Origin: Desulfacinum hydrothermale DSM 13146
GTDB lineage: Bacteria; Desulfobacterota; Syntrophobacteria; Syntrophobacterales; DSM-9756
Assembly: GCF_900176285.1 (NCBI RefSeq)
Contig: NZ_FWXF01000004.1
Coordinates: 62,001 to 126,000 of the forward strand
DNA length: 64,000 nt
Reading direction: 5' to 3'
A program made the translations under genes and the position numbers. The notes under the pieces were generated by a model that saw nothing but the letters and a program-made list of their open reading frames with translations, did no database searches and was not told where the DNA came from. Within the stretch, counting starts at the first letter, position 1; each line of letters opens with the position of its first letter. Shown piece after piece: positions 16,936 through 25,238 of this stretch.

Positions 16936-17134
16936 AGGATCGACCTGGACCGGGTGGAGCGGCGGCCTTGAGGCGGGGGGATCCCGTGGCAAAACAGGAT
17001 GAAGGCCGTGGCGGGGGATGGGGGATGCGTGATGGACGAGCAGAAAGTGCGCTCCTCACCACGGATCCGTTCCGCTTACCACCCGCTCACCCGACAATTC
17101 TTGGAAAGGCGTGGAGAAGAGCCAGGAGATGGAC

Positions 17135-17599
17135 ATGGGTTCTCGAAAGTATCCCGACCGCCCTTTGGTGGGGGTGGGAGCGACCATTTTTGACGATCAC
17201 AGGGTTTTGCTGGTCCAAAGGGGCCGGGAACCTTCCCGGGGCAAGTGGTCCCTTCCCGGCGGGCTCGTCAAGCTGGGCGAAAGCCTGGGGGATGCCGTCC
17301 GCCGGGAGGTGAAGGAAGAAACCGGTCTGGACGTGGCCCCGGTCGATGTGGTGGCCTGCCTCGATCGGGTCCTCCGGGACGACCAGCAACGCATCGCCTA
17401 CCACTACGTCTTGTTGGATTTCCTCTGCCGGATCCTATCCGGTGATCTGAGGCCGGGTGGGGATGTGTGGGCGTGCCGTTTCGTCCCAGTGGACGCATTG
17501 AGCGGGCTGGATCTCACCCGGGGAACCCAGGAGGTGGTGCGCAGGGCCTGGCGGCACGCCTCCCGATCGGGACCTCCCCTCTATGACGCCTCCCTGTAG
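17135..17599 (+). CDS. NUDIX hydrolase
   Basis: 154 aa. The Nudix box GX5EX7REUXEEXGU is complete at residues 43-65 (GGLVKLGES ... RREVKEETG) within an MutT-like fold starting LVGVGATIFDDHRVLLVQRG. It hydrolyses a nucleoside diphosphate linked to some moiety; ADP-ribose or oxidised NTPs are typical substrates of proteins this size, but no specificity motif is visible. Candidate starts are GTG 17111, ATG 17129 and ATG 17135; AGGAG at 17124-17128 is spaced correctly only for 17135. The 200 bp before it and the 240 bp after it (to the tetR promoter) show nothing I can name. Confidence 0.88.
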   Translation: MGSRKYPDRPLVGVGATIFDDHRVLLVQRGREPSRGKWSLPGGLVKLGESLGDAVRREVKEETGLDVAPVDVVACLDRVLRDDQQRIAYHYVLLDFLCRILSGDLRPGGDVWACRFVPVDALSGLDLTRGTQEVVRRAWRHASRSGPPLYDASL

Positions 17600-17841
17600 C
17601 GGCTCGGGCGGCCCGGCGCCCATCCTTTCCAGACGGCCCGAGAAGAGTCTTCGCGTGGTAGGGGAGAAGGGTCCAGTCCTTCCGGCACAATCTCTTCTCC
17701 CCACCCAACACGTGGTGTCCTTTTCTTTCCACGTCCCTCCTTTACGAATCCCGGGAAGGCCACTCCCGGGGCGTGACTCCATCCACCCAAGCACTCTGGG
17801 CCATGCCGGCTTTTCGTTTTGTGGCAGTCTCGGCAGGGCTC

Positions 17842-17884
17842 TTGACAATCCCTTGAACGGACTGTATGACGGACCAGTCGGTCA
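17842..17884 (+). promoter_or_regulatory. Promoter and palindromic operator of the TetR-acpP unit
   Basis: TTGACA (17842-17847), a 17-bp spacer and TATGAC (17865-17870). Overlapping the -10 is TGACGGACCAGTCGGTCA (17867-17884), an imperfect 18-bp palindrome (14 of 18 positions symmetric), as expected for an autoregulated TetR family gene. Confidence 0.7.
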
Positions 17885-17894
17885 ACGGAAAGGG

Positions 17895-18836
17895 GTGGAA
17901 CGAAGGACGGTGAAACAAAAAAGACGCCCACAGGAACGCCAGGAGATCTTGAGGCAGCTTGCCCGCAAGGGCGATACGGCCCCGCTTCGGCTGTGGTTGC
18001 GCCGGCACCTCAAGGCCGCACCGTCGGGGACCGCCGACCATTGGGCGGATCTGCTCCAGGCCGTGCTCTTGGATCTTCGGCGGATGCCGGAAGCGGACGC
18101 AACCTGCCTCCATCGGGCTGTGGATGTCTTCATGGAAGCGGCCAAGGAAGAAGGCCTTTCCGCCGAAAGCGTTCTCAAGACCGCCGTGGTGGACCTGATG
18201 GGCCGGGTGGCACCGGACAAAGCGGGCCGCACTGGGACCCCCACGGACACCCGGGACAGGATCCTTGAGGCCGCCTTGGAGGTCTTTTCCGAAAAGGGCT
18301 TCCACCACGCCACCATGGACGAAATCGCCGATCGGGCGGGCGTGGGCAAGGGGACCGTCTACCGGTATTTTTCCAGTAAGGACAATCTGTTCAGTCAATT
18401 GGTCCAGGCCAGGTTACAGGAACTGGAACAGGAGGCCGAACAGGTGCTGGACAGCGATGACCACGTGCTGTCCATGATCGAAAAATACCTGGGTCTCTAT
18501 TTCGCCTTCTTTGATCGCAACCAACGCCTCTATCGGGTGATGGTGCAGGAACACCCCGAGATGGATGATCGCCTCCAGGATCTCTACGTGGAGGAGATCA
18601 TGCGGCGCATTCCCCGGCTCAAGCGGAAGATCTACGAGGCCCGCTACCGGGGCGTGCTCAAGGACGTCAACTTCCAAACGGTCTTTTACGGCGTCATGGG
18701 ATTCATCCATGGCGTGATCCAGCGCTGGCTGGCCCACGATTGCGCCTACTCGCTGGAACAGGAACTTCCAACGGTCAAGGAAGTTCTCTTCTATGGCTTC
18801 GTGAACAAGGAAAACAACACCAACACGGGAGGATAG
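17895..18836 (+). CDS. TetR family transcriptional regulator with long N-terminal extension
   Basis: 313 aa from GTG 17895. The TetR DNA-binding domain lies at about residues 118-165 (TRDRILEAALEVFSEKGF, then the helix-turn-helix TMDEIADRAGVGKGTVYRYF). The C-terminal ligand domain follows with no recognisable ligand motif. Before the DNA-binding domain are 117 helical residues not present in ordinary TetR proteins (about 200 aa). GTG 17895 and GTG 17910 are both possible starts just after the promoter and operator. A start at the internal ATG near residue 102 would give a normal-length protein, but it has poor spacing and would leave a 330-base leader. It overlaps the acpP unit: only 3 bp separate its stop from the acpP start. 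Confidence 0.8.
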   Translation: MERRTVKQKRRPQERQEILRQLARKGDTAPLRLWLRRHLKAAPSGTADHWADLLQAVLLDLRRMPEADATCLHRAVDVFMEAAKEEGLSAESVLKTAVVDLMGRVAPDKAGRTGTPTDTRDRILEAALEVFSEKGFHHATMDEIADRAGVGKGTVYRYFSSKDNLFSQLVQARLQELEQEAEQVLDSDDHVLSMIEKYLGLYFAFFDRNQRLYRVMVQEHPEMDDRLQDLYVEEIMRRIPRLKRKIYEARYRGVLKDVNFQTVFYGVMGFIHGVIQRWLAHDCAYSLEQELPTVKEVLFYGFVNKENNTNTGG

Positions 18837-18839
18837 ACC

Positions 18840-19088
18840 ATGGATGTGAATGAAATGAAAGCCAAGGTGGTGGACATCATCGCCAATCAGCTGGGCGTGG
18901 AAAAGGATATCATCACTCCGGAGGCCCATGTGGTGGACGACCTGGGAGCCGACTCCCTGGACGTGGTGGAGCTCATCATGGCCCTGGAAGAAGCCTTCGA
19001 TGTGGAAATTCCCGATGAGGAGGCGGAAAACATTCGAACGGTTCAGGATATCTACGACTATATCGATAAGATTCAATCCGCCGCCTAA
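18840..19088 (+). CDS. acpP: Acyl carrier protein
   Basis: 82 aa, the normal ACP size. The phosphopantetheine attachment Ser39 sits in the DSL motif of [19 protein letters not shown]; helix II and the acidic surface are typical. It starts 3 bp after the TetR stop with GGGAGG before the ATG, so the two are cotranscribed and translation may be coupled. No fab gene is nearby, so this may be a specialised ACP under the TetR regulator and not the housekeeping one. A 16-bp hairpin follows. Confidence 0.93.
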   Translation: MDVNEMKAKVVDIIANQLGVEKDIITPEAHVVDDLGADSLDVVELIMALEEAFDVEIPDEEAENIRTVQDIYDYIDKIQSAA

Positions 19089-19098
19089 ATTCCGCACG

Positions 19099-19140
19099 CC
19101 GGCTGGGGCCGCTTTCGTTCTGGGAAGCGGCCCCAGCCGG
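19099..19140 (+). terminator. Strong hairpin after acpP
   Basis: A perfect 16-bp stem: 19099-19114 pairs with 19125-19140 around a 10-base loop. No T-run follows on the plus strand, so termination efficiency is uncertain; it may protect the 3' end of the transcript. Confidence 0.6.
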
Positions 19141-19319
19141 TAACGATGTGCCCTTTCCCGCCTCTTTTCATCACCCGACCAAGACGACTCCGTTCTTTCA
19201 TCGTTGGAGTCCCGCCACCACCACGTTCCGTTTTCGGTGCCGTATGGGCACAGCACCTTCTTGTGCCGCCGGCCGCCCCCATGTGCCGGCCCCGGGAAGA
19301 CAATCCCGTCGGTGTCGTC

Positions 19320-19450
19320 TAGGATTTGGGGCACTGCCGGGGAGCCTGCCCCTGCAAGGCAGGGCAAGGCCAGCAGCGCAAGCCCGCTTGAAAGTCCCAA
19401 CCTTTCGTCCGCTCAAGAAGGGAGCAACCTGGGCCTTCCTGGAAAAGCTC
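19320..19450 (+). repeat. Dispersed intergenic repeat, copy C (partial)
   Basis: Contains CCTTTCGTCCGCTCAAGAAGGGAGCAACC followed by GGGCC, matching 26 or more of 34 positions of copy A at about 8431-8464, and a looser match of the preceding block. It fills most of the gap between the acpP hairpin and the small gene at 19451. Confidence 0.55.
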
Positions 19451-19651
19451 CTAAGCCTCGTCGGAATCCGTTTCCGGCGTCTCGGACTCTTCCAGGTCCG
19501 CGGCCCGGGCATCCAGGACCGTGTTCTTGAGAGCCCAGAAGATGGAGCGAAAGTTGGCCTCAAAGTTGGTGGGAGAGACTCGGCCCAGCTCAATGAACTT
19601 GACGATGATTTCCTTGGAAAGCTTGAGAAGCTTTTCGTCGTCCGGATTCAT
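19451..19651 (-). CDS. Small conserved-looking protein, 66 aa
   Basis: 66 aa, acidic at the C-terminus (EESETPETDSDEA). The body EIIVKFIELGRVSPTNFEANFRSI resembles the N-terminal helical segment of MucR/Ros-type regulators and of short proteins I recall in other Desulfobacterota, but I cannot name a family securely. The frame is open upstream to 19903; ATG 19651 is chosen because AAGGGAG lies eight bases before it and upstream residues look like non-coding translation. It is divergent from the CorC-type gene across a 330-bp gap that holds a long hairpin at 19815. Confidence 0.7.
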   Translation of the reverse strand: MNPDDEKLLKLSKEIIVKFIELGRVSPTNFEANFRSIFWALKNTVLDARAADLEESETPETDSDEA

Positions 19652-19814
19652 TTGCGGTCTCCCTTGGGGTGGGGTAACTAGACCCTGTGGGCCTGTTGCG
19701 TCCGGAAATGGGGTGCAAACGACCTCTGTGCCTGGGGCTGGCTTCCTGCGGGGGCTTTCTCTCCCGCGGACCCAATCGCATAAGATCGGTTGAGCCCAGG
19801 TCGTTGTGGACGAA

Positions 19815-19868
19815 AAAAGCCTCTGCTGGTTGGAAGGAAGGCCATGCGGTTTCGCAGCAGAGGCTTTT
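19815..19868. other. 14-bp inverted repeat in a divergent promoter region
   Basis: AAAAGCCTCTGCTG at 19815-19828 and its exact complement at 19855-19868 flank 26 bases. Read on the minus strand the stem is followed by TTTTTT, like an intrinsic terminator. Terminators are not expected between two divergent genes, so a short unannotated transcript is possible. The rest of 19652-19978 shows nothing further. Confidence 0.5.
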
Positions 19869-19978
19869 AGGCTCTTGGAAATGCCCCGGAAGGCACCTCC
19901 CAAGCCCGCTGTCCTTTTATCACGACGCCCGAGCCGCAGGCAAGTGTGAGGCTTTCAAAGCAAGAGGAGAAAAGAGGC

Positions 19979-21214
19979 ATGGTGGTGGATCTCATGATCA
20001 TGGCGGTGCTCTTGATGCTTTCGGCCTTTTTTTCCGGATCGGAAACCGCGTGCATGGCCGTGGATCGCATCAAATTGCGGCAAAAAGCTCGATCGGACCG
20101 ACGGGCCCAGGTGGTCCGGAGCATCCTTCGCCAACCGGAAAAGCTCATCGCCACCCTCCTTTTTTGCAACAACCTGGTCAACGTGGGCCTTTCGGCCATC
20201 GGCACCGCCCTGGCCATCCGATTGTTCGGCCCGGACGGCGTCCTGATCGCCACGGTGCTGGTGACGGTTTTCCTGCTCATCTTCTCCGAAATCACGCCCA
20301 AGACCATCGCCGCTTACTATCCCAATGCCATCGCCATGACCGTGGCCCCCGTCATGCGCGCCTGCATTCGCCTCTTCTATCCCCTGGTGCGGCTGCTCAC
20401 CTTCATCTCCAACGGCATCATTGGGCTGCTGGGTGTTTCCAGGCCCACGGGACGAACGGGGATCACCGAGGAAGAGATCGCCTTCGTGATCAAGGCGGGT
20501 GCGGAAGAGGGCGCCTTGGACGACGCCAAGCAGGACATGCTTCTGGGGGTGCTGTCCATGGAGCGCGTTCTGGTGGGAGACATCATGAAGCCCCTTCGGG
20601 ATGTGGTGGCCTTGCCCCTGAACGCTTCCTATGACCAGGTCTTTCAAACCATTCAAAAGCACAAGTACGCCCGCTATCCGGTCTATGAAAAGGATCCCGG
20701 CAACGCGGTGGGATTCATCCACGCCCTGGATTTCCTCCTCCATGCCCGAAGGGATTCTTTCCAACTGAAGAGGCTCTTGCGCAAACCCCACTTTGTTCCC
20801 GAACTTCGCACCATCGGCATGCAGCTGGTGAGCTTCAAAAAGGAGCAGGCCCATCTGAGTCTGGTGGTGGATGAGTACGGCAACGTGGTGGGCATCGTCA
20901 CCATGGAGGACATCCTGGAAGAGATCGTGGGGGAGATCGAAGACGAACACGACCTGCAGCCAGGTTGGATCCGCCAGGTGAGTGCCGGGCGCTATTCGGT
21001 GGACGGGCGCGTGCTGGTCCGGGACTTTAATCGGTGGCTGAAAACCGGGCTGCCGGCCGATGAGGTGCGAACCTTGGGCGGCCTGGTCCAAAGGGAACTG
21101 GGGCGCATCCCTCGGCAGGGGGATTCGGTGAGGGTGGGACCTTGCCGACTGACGGTCCAGGAGATGCGGGGAAAGAGTGTGACGCGCTTGGTGGTGGAGA
21201 TCCCGCAGGAATAG
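19979..21214 (+). CDS. CNNM/CorC-HlyC family membrane protein
   Basis: 411 aa. Domains in order: the CNNM (DUF21) membrane region at about residues 1-175 with the motif FFSGSETACMAVDRIKLRQ; two CBS domains at about 190-310 (MKPLRDVVALPLNASYDQ, VVDEYGNVVGIVTMEDILEEIVGEI); and a C-terminal CorC_HlyC domain. Proteins of this architecture export magnesium or cobalt or regulate it; the older name hemolysin is misleading. ATG 19979 is used because AAGAGGAGA is correctly spaced; an earlier in-frame GTG/ATG at 19946 has no ribosome site. It ends at a terminator hairpin just before the dcw cluster. Confidence 0.88.
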   Translation: MVVDLMIMAVLLMLSAFFSGSETACMAVDRIKLRQKARSDRRAQVVRSILRQPEKLIATLLFCNNLVNVGLSAIGTALAIRLFGPDGVLIATVLVTVFLLIFSEITPKTIAAYYPNAIAMTVAPVMRACIRLFYPLVRLLTFISNGIIGLLGVSRPTGRTGITEEEIAFVIKAGAEEGALDDAKQDMLLGVLSMERVLVGDIMKPLRDVVALPLNASYDQVFQTIQKHKYARYPVYEKDPGNAVGFIHALDFLLHARRDSFQLKRLLRKPHFVPELRTIGMQLVSFKKEQAHLSLVVDEYGNVVGIVTMEDILEEIVGEIEDEHDLQPGWIRQVSAGRYSVDGRVLVRDFNRWLKTGLPADEVRTLGGLVQRELGRIPRQGDSVRVGPCRLTVQEMRGKSVTRLVVEIPQE

Positions 21215-21248
21215 TCGGACAGGGAGGGGGGTTCGGTGTTGTCTGGAG

Positions 21249-21278
21249 GGTCGACCCAGCCGGTGGGTCGGCCTTTTG
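21249..21278 (+). terminator. Intrinsic terminator after the CorC-type gene
   Basis: GGTCGACCC (21249-21257) pairs with GGGTCGGCC (21265-21273, one G-U pair) around a 7-base loop, followed by TTTTG. Confidence 0.65.
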
Positions 21279-21363
21279 TCGTTTGGGGGAAGGGCCTGGG
21301 ATTCCCACCCGGCTGGCTTTTGGTAAGGGGCTAAAAAAAGTGATTTTTTTCGTGAAAATGGGT

Positions 21364-21437
21364 TTGACAGATTTGGAAGGGGGGTGTTAAAAGCATGTGA
21401 AGTGGTAAAAAGTGGGTAAAAAGGGGGAATAAGTGGG
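21364..21437 (+). promoter_or_regulatory. dcw cluster promoter and MraZ operator repeats
   Basis: TTGACA (21364-21369) with an 18-bp spacer and TAAAAG forms a promoter. Downstream lie four evenly spaced G-rich boxes: GTGGT (21402), GTGGG (21412), GGGGG (21423) and GTGGG (21433), the last forming the start codon of mraZ. Tandem GTGG boxes about 10 bp apart are the known binding sites of MraZ, so autoregulation is expected. Confidence 0.75.
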
Positions 21438-21894
21438 CATCCTCAAGTCCAAGCGCTTTCGAGGTCAGTCCATTCATCGCCTGGACGACAAGGGACGTCT
21501 GCGCATCCCCACCAAGTTTCGTGAGATATTGCAGGAATGCTACACGGACGGCCTGGTGCTGGCCATGAGGAAGGACCACCTGGAGGCCTATCCCCCGGAG
21601 GAGTGGGAGCAGATCGAGGACAAGCTCCTGAAGAAGGTGGCCTTCAACAAGGAAGTGCGGGAGTTCGTGCGCTACTTCGTCTCCAGTGCCATGGAGTGTG
21701 AATTCGACAAGCAGGGTCGCATCCTGATTCCCGCGCTGCACCGGGAACGGGCGGGGATCCATCAGGAAGTGGTCCTGGTGGGTGTTTTGGATTCCTTTGA
21801 GATCTGGGATACCAACCGGTGGCACAAGGACTTGGAGGCCGCCGGCGAGCGCTACGATCAGACCTTCAGCGAGGTGGCCCGCCTGGTGGAGTAG
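21433..21894 (+). CDS. mraZ: Transcriptional regulator MraZ
   Basis: 153 aa, the family length. Two SpoVT/AbrB-like halves are seen: FRGQSIHRLDDKGRLRIPTKFRE and the second copy CEFDKQGRILIPALHRERAG, each with the DxKGR/DxQGR signature. MraZ forms a ring, binds the repeated GTGG boxes at the head of the cluster and represses it. The GTG start is itself part of the last box, and a GGGGGA ribosome site overlaps the third, so bound protein would also cover the translation start region. First gene of the dcw cluster; rsmH follows. Confidence 0.95.
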   Translation: MGILKSKRFRGQSIHRLDDKGRLRIPTKFREILQECYTDGLVLAMRKDHLEAYPPEEWEQIEDKLLKKVAFNKEVREFVRYFVSSAMECEFDKQGRILIPALHRERAGIHQEVVLVGVLDSFEIWDTNRWHKDLEAAGERYDQTFSEVARLVE

Positions 21895-21965
21895 GCGGCC
21901 GTCAAGCCCGCATGGCCACGGACCGGGTCGGCCGAGGGATCGGGACGATCAGAAGGAGCCCGTCT

Positions 21966-22898
21966 TTGTTGGAGCATCGCCCCGTCTTGTTGGAAGAGGC
22001 TGTCGGCTTGCTGGCTTGCCGTCCCGGGGGGCGCTATGTGGATGCCACCCTGGGTGCGAGCGGCTATGCGGAGGCGATCCTGGAGGCCACGGCCCCCGAC
22101 GGGCTGCTGCTGGGGTTGGACTGGGACCAGGAGGCGGTGGAAGGGGCCCGTCGACGGCTGGCTTCCCATGGCCATCGCTTTATTGCGGAATGCGCTTCCT
22201 TCGACCGTCTGCCGGACATTCTCGCCTGGATCGGATGGGAATCGGTGGACGGGATCGTGTTGGATCTGGGGGTTTCGTCCCTGCAGCTGGACGATCCGAG
22301 CCGTGGGCTCAGTTTTCAAAAAGACGGTCCGTTGGACATGCGCCTGGACCGTTCCCTGACGGTGACCGCGGCCGATCTGGTCAATGAACTTCCGGAAGAA
22401 AAGCTGGCTGAACTGATTGCCCGTTACGGCGAGGAGCGGTTTTCCCGCCGCATTGCCCGGGCCATCGTGGATCGGCGTCGTGAGGAGCCCTTCCAGCGCA
22501 CGGGGCAACTGGCTTCCCTGATCGCGTCCGTTGTTCCCCGCACGGCGGATGCACGGCGCATTCACCCGGCGACCCGAACGTTTCTGGCCCTTCGGCTGGT
22601 GGTGAACCGGGAGCTGGAAACCCTCCAGGCGTTTTTGGATGGGGCGCTCGATCTGCTTTCCGTGGGCGGAAGACTGGCGGTGGTCACCTTCCATTCTTTG
22701 GAGGACCGTTTGGTCAAGCGGGCGTTTAAGGCGTGGTCCAAATCGTGTCGGTGTCCGACCGATCTTCCTGTGTGTCGCTGTGAGGGCCGTCCGCTCGCTC
22801 GCCTTCTGACGCGGAAGGCCCTTCGCCCCTCCCCCCGGGAGGTCCAGGAAAACCCCCGAGCTCGAAGCGCTCAGTTGCGGGCCGTCGAGCGGATCTAG
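21966..22898 (+). CDS. rsmH: 16S rRNA m4C1402 methyltransferase RsmH (MraW)
   Basis: 310 aa from TTG 21966, matching the usual 310-315. N-terminus LEHRPVLLEEAVGLL, the SAM-binding VDATLGASGYAEAIL, LDLGVSSLQLDDPSRGLSF, GPLDMRLD and the C-terminal FHSLEDRLVKRAF are all RsmH signatures. It methylates N4 of C1402 in the ribosomal P site. Where many family members have TxGxGGH in the SAM loop, this one has TLGASGY. No ATG fits: TTG 21966 has AAGGAG seven bases upstream, while ATG 21912 lacks a ribosome site. It overlaps nothing and is in the dcw operon. Confidence 0.95.
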   Translation: MLEHRPVLLEEAVGLLACRPGGRYVDATLGASGYAEAILEATAPDGLLLGLDWDQEAVEGARRRLASHGHRFIAECASFDRLPDILAWIGWESVDGIVLDLGVSSLQLDDPSRGLSFQKDGPLDMRLDRSLTVTAADLVNELPEEKLAELIARYGEERFSRRIARAIVDRRREEPFQRTGQLASLIASVVPRTADARRIHPATRTFLALRLVVNRELETLQAFLDGALDLLSVGGRLAVVTFHSLEDRLVKRAFKAWSKSCRCPTDLPVCRCEGRPLARLLTRKALRPSPREVQENPRARSAQLRAVERI

Positions 22899-22921
22899 CC
22901 ATCGTGTTGGGGGGGGACGGC

Positions 22922-23194
22922 ATGGGATGGCGATTTTGGGGCTTCGTTCTGGGGGGCACGGCCCTGGTCCTGGCCGCCTGCCTCATCTACCTCCAGGTGG
23001 AGCAGACGCGCTGCGGCTACCAGGCCGTTCAGCTCCAGCAGGCCTATTCCAAGTGGTACGAAGTCCACAGGCGCTTGGAGATCGAGCGTGCGCGTTTGCG
23101 ATCCCACAAGCGCTTGCGTGAGTTGGGACGCAACGTGTTTCACCTGGCCCCTGCACGGGAAGATCGATTGTGGACGGTGCCGGATCCCGGTTGA
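22922..23194 (+). CDS. ftsL: Cell division protein FtsL (septum ring, small bitopic)
   Basis: 90 aa: a short cytoplasmic tail, one membrane helix (WGFVLGGTALVLAACLIYLQV) and a periplasmic helical coil (YQAVQLQQAYSKWYEVHRRLEIERARL) with leucine-zipper spacing, then a short tail. FtsL diverges strongly in sequence; the assignment rests on size, topology and its place between rsmH and ftsI. It would form the FtsQLB complex that activates FtsWI. ATG 22922 follows GGGGGGACGG; a GTG at 22904 is possible. Its 3' end lies just before the ftsI start. Confidence 0.85.
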   Translation: MGWRFWGFVLGGTALVLAACLIYLQVEQTRCGYQAVQLQQAYSKWYEVHRRLEIERARLRSHKRLRELGRNVFHLAPAREDRLWTVPDPG

Positions 23195-23229
23195 AGAAGC
23201 AGGCGGGGCCGGTGCATCGAGGTGAGCCC

Positions 23230-25233
23230 ATGAAGCCCAACCAGGACAGAGCGAGACTCCGAATGGAAGCGCGGCTCCGAAGCGGCTGCGGGCTGCTTGG
23301 GGCGATCGGGCTCCTCGTTTGCCTCGCGCTGGTGGGCCGGGCCGCTTATCTGCAGGTGGTTCAGGGGGGAAAGTGGCGCGAGATCAAGGTCGGACAGGCC
23401 CAGGCGAGTTTTCAGGTCCCCGTCTACAGGGGGACCATTTGGGATCGCCGGGGGCGTCCCCTGGCCCTGAGCGTTCAGAGGGGCTCCCTGTATGCGGACG
23501 CCAAGGCGATCGAAAGCCCCGAGCGGACGACCCGGGTCCTGGCTTCCATTCTGGGCGTGGGCCGGCGGGAGCTGCGAAGGAAGCTGAACCGCGAAAGTCG
23601 TTTTGTCTGGATCAAAAGGGGCCTTTCCACCGAAGAGCTGCGCCGGGTCTCCCAGGCCCGCGTGCCCGGTCTCGGGGTCCGGATGGAGTGGGGCCGGTAC
23701 TACCCTCACAGGTCCCTGGCGGGCCAGGTGATCGGCTTTGTGGGGGTGGACGGCATGGGCCTGGAAGGGGTGGAACGGGTCTACGACGGAGTGCTTCGCC
23801 AGGATCCCCGCAAGGTTTCGGCCTTTCGTGACGGGGGACGCCGGCGGGTGTGGATTCGCAATGAGCCGCCCCCGGTTCCTCAAGAACGCTACGGGTTGCG
23901 TCTGAACCTGGATGCCTTTCTCCAGGACGTCTGCGAAGCGGCCCTGGAAGATGCCGTCCGAAAGCATGGCGCCCGGGCCGGGGAGGCGGTGCTTCTGGAC
24001 GTCCGGGATTTTCGCGTTTTGGCCATGGCCAACTGGCCGCCCTTCAACCCCAACACCTACGCGTCCTCTTCGCCCTCCAGCTGGCGCAACCGGGTGATTG
24101 CCGATGCCTTTGAGCCCGGGAGCGCCATGAAGATCTTTCTCATGGCCGGGGTGCTGGAGGCGGGCGTGTACGGACCGGAACAGCGCATCTTCTGTGAAGA
24201 AGGCGAGATGCGCCTGGCATCCCATACCATCCACGACGTGCATCCCCATGGGTGGCTCACGGTGCGGGATGTGCTCAAGGTGTCGAGCAACATCGGTGCG
24301 GTCAAGCTGGCCCAGGCACTGGGGCCTCGGCGCTACTATGAAGAGCTGGTGGGATTCGGCTTCGGGCGCAAGACCGATGTGGATCTTCCCGGAGAATCGG
24401 CGGGTCTGCTGCGATCCTACCGGCGATGGAGGCCGGTGGATTTTGCCGTGGCTGCATTCGGCCAGGGTGTGGGGGTGACCTCCTTGCAGTTGGCGTCCGC
24501 CGTGGCGGCGGTGGCCAACGGTGGCCTGTTGGGTAAGCCACGGGTGGCCGATGCGGTGGTGGATGAACAGGGCCGGATCATCAAGTCCCTCACGCCCGCT
24601 CCGCGGGTTCGGGTGGTTTCACAGAAAACGGCCCGGCGTCTTCGGGAGATGATGGAAGAGGTGGTGCAGCCGGGGGGAACGGGCACGCGGGCGGCCCTTT
24701 CCCGCTACACCTGCGCCGGGAAGACGGGAACGGCTCAAGTGGTGGATCCTGAGACGGGGCGTTATGCGCCGCACAAGGTGACTTCCGTTTTTGTGGGGTT
24801 TGCGCCGGCCGCCAATCCCAGGCTGGCCATGGCGGTGGTGGTGCATGAACCGGAAGGGAAAGGCTACGGCGGCGTGGTGGCGGCTCCCGTCTTTCGCCGC
24901 GTCATGGAAAAGGCCCTGCCCTACTTGGGGGTGCCGCCCGACAAGGAGCCTGAGGACGGGCCGGACCGGCCCCGATTGGTCCGCTGGGACGGAGGACTGG
25001 ACTGGGCCCAAGGCCCTTCCGTGAGGACCGCGCCGTCCTCTTCCCAAGCCCAATCCCAGGTCGTTCCGGATCTTCGCGGGTTGTCCTTGAAGGCGGCGTT
25101 GGCTGTCTTGAAGGCGGCTGGCCTGGAAGCCGTTCCCAAGGGGTCGGGGTGCGTGGTCCGTCAGCAGCCGGCGCCTGGTGAGAAAATCCGTCGGGGGGGC
25201 GTGGTCACCCTCCGCTTGAAGGAACTTTCCTGA
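23230..25233 (+). CDS. ftsI: Division-specific transpeptidase FtsI (PBP3) with C-terminal PASTA domain
   Basis: 667 aa. One N-terminal membrane helix at about residues 17-40, then a dimerisation/pedestal domain and the transpeptidase. Catalytic motifs: SxxK as Ser298 in EPGSAMK, SxN as VSSNIGAVK, and KTG as CAGKTGTAQ. A PASTA domain (VVPDLRGLSLKAALAVLKAAGL) forms the last 65 residues; PASTA-bearing FtsI is common outside gammaproteobacteria. It cross-links septal peptidoglycan together with FtsW. ATG 23230 has GAGGTGAG before it. It is followed 5 bp later by murE. Confidence 0.95.
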   Translation: MKPNQDRARLRMEARLRSGCGLLGAIGLLVCLALVGRAAYLQVVQGGKWREIKVGQAQASFQVPVYRGTIWDRRGRPLALSVQRGSLYADAKAIESPERTTRVLASILGVGRRELRRKLNRESRFVWIKRGLSTEELRRVSQARVPGLGVRMEWGRYYPHRSLAGQVIGFVGVDGMGLEGVERVYDGVLRQDPRKVSAFRDGGRRRVWIRNEPPPVPQERYGLRLNLDAFLQDVCEAALEDAVRKHGARAGEAVLLDVRDFRVLAMANWPPFNPNTYASSSPSSWRNRVIADAFEPGSAMKIFLMAGVLEAGVYGPEQRIFCEEGEMRLASHTIHDVHPHGWLTVRDVLKVSSNIGAVKLAQALGPRRYYEELVGFGFGRKTDVDLPGESAGLLRSYRRWRPVDFAVAAFGQGVGVTSLQLASAVAAVANGGLLGKPRVADAVVDEQGRIIKSLTPAPRVRVVSQKTARRLREMMEEVVQPGGTGTRAALSRYTCAGKTGTAQVVDPETGRYAPHKVTSVFVGFAPAANPRLAMAVVVHEPEGKGYGGVVAAPVFRRVMEKALPYLGVPPDKEPEDGPDRPRLVRWDGGLDWAQGPSVRTAPSSSQAQSQVVPDLRGLSLKAALAVLKAAGLEAVPKGSGCVVRQQPAPGEKIRRGGVVTLRLKELS

Positions 25234-25238
25234 AGCCC

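Noticed and set aside
17600-17894. Extension of the TetR protein upstream to 417 aa
   Set aside because: It would cross the promoter and operator at 17842-17884; the upstream translation looks non-coding.
19652-19903. N-terminal extension of the 66-aa protein to 150 aa
   Set aside because: Pro/Arg-rich residues without structure, and a good ribosome site at the internal ATG.
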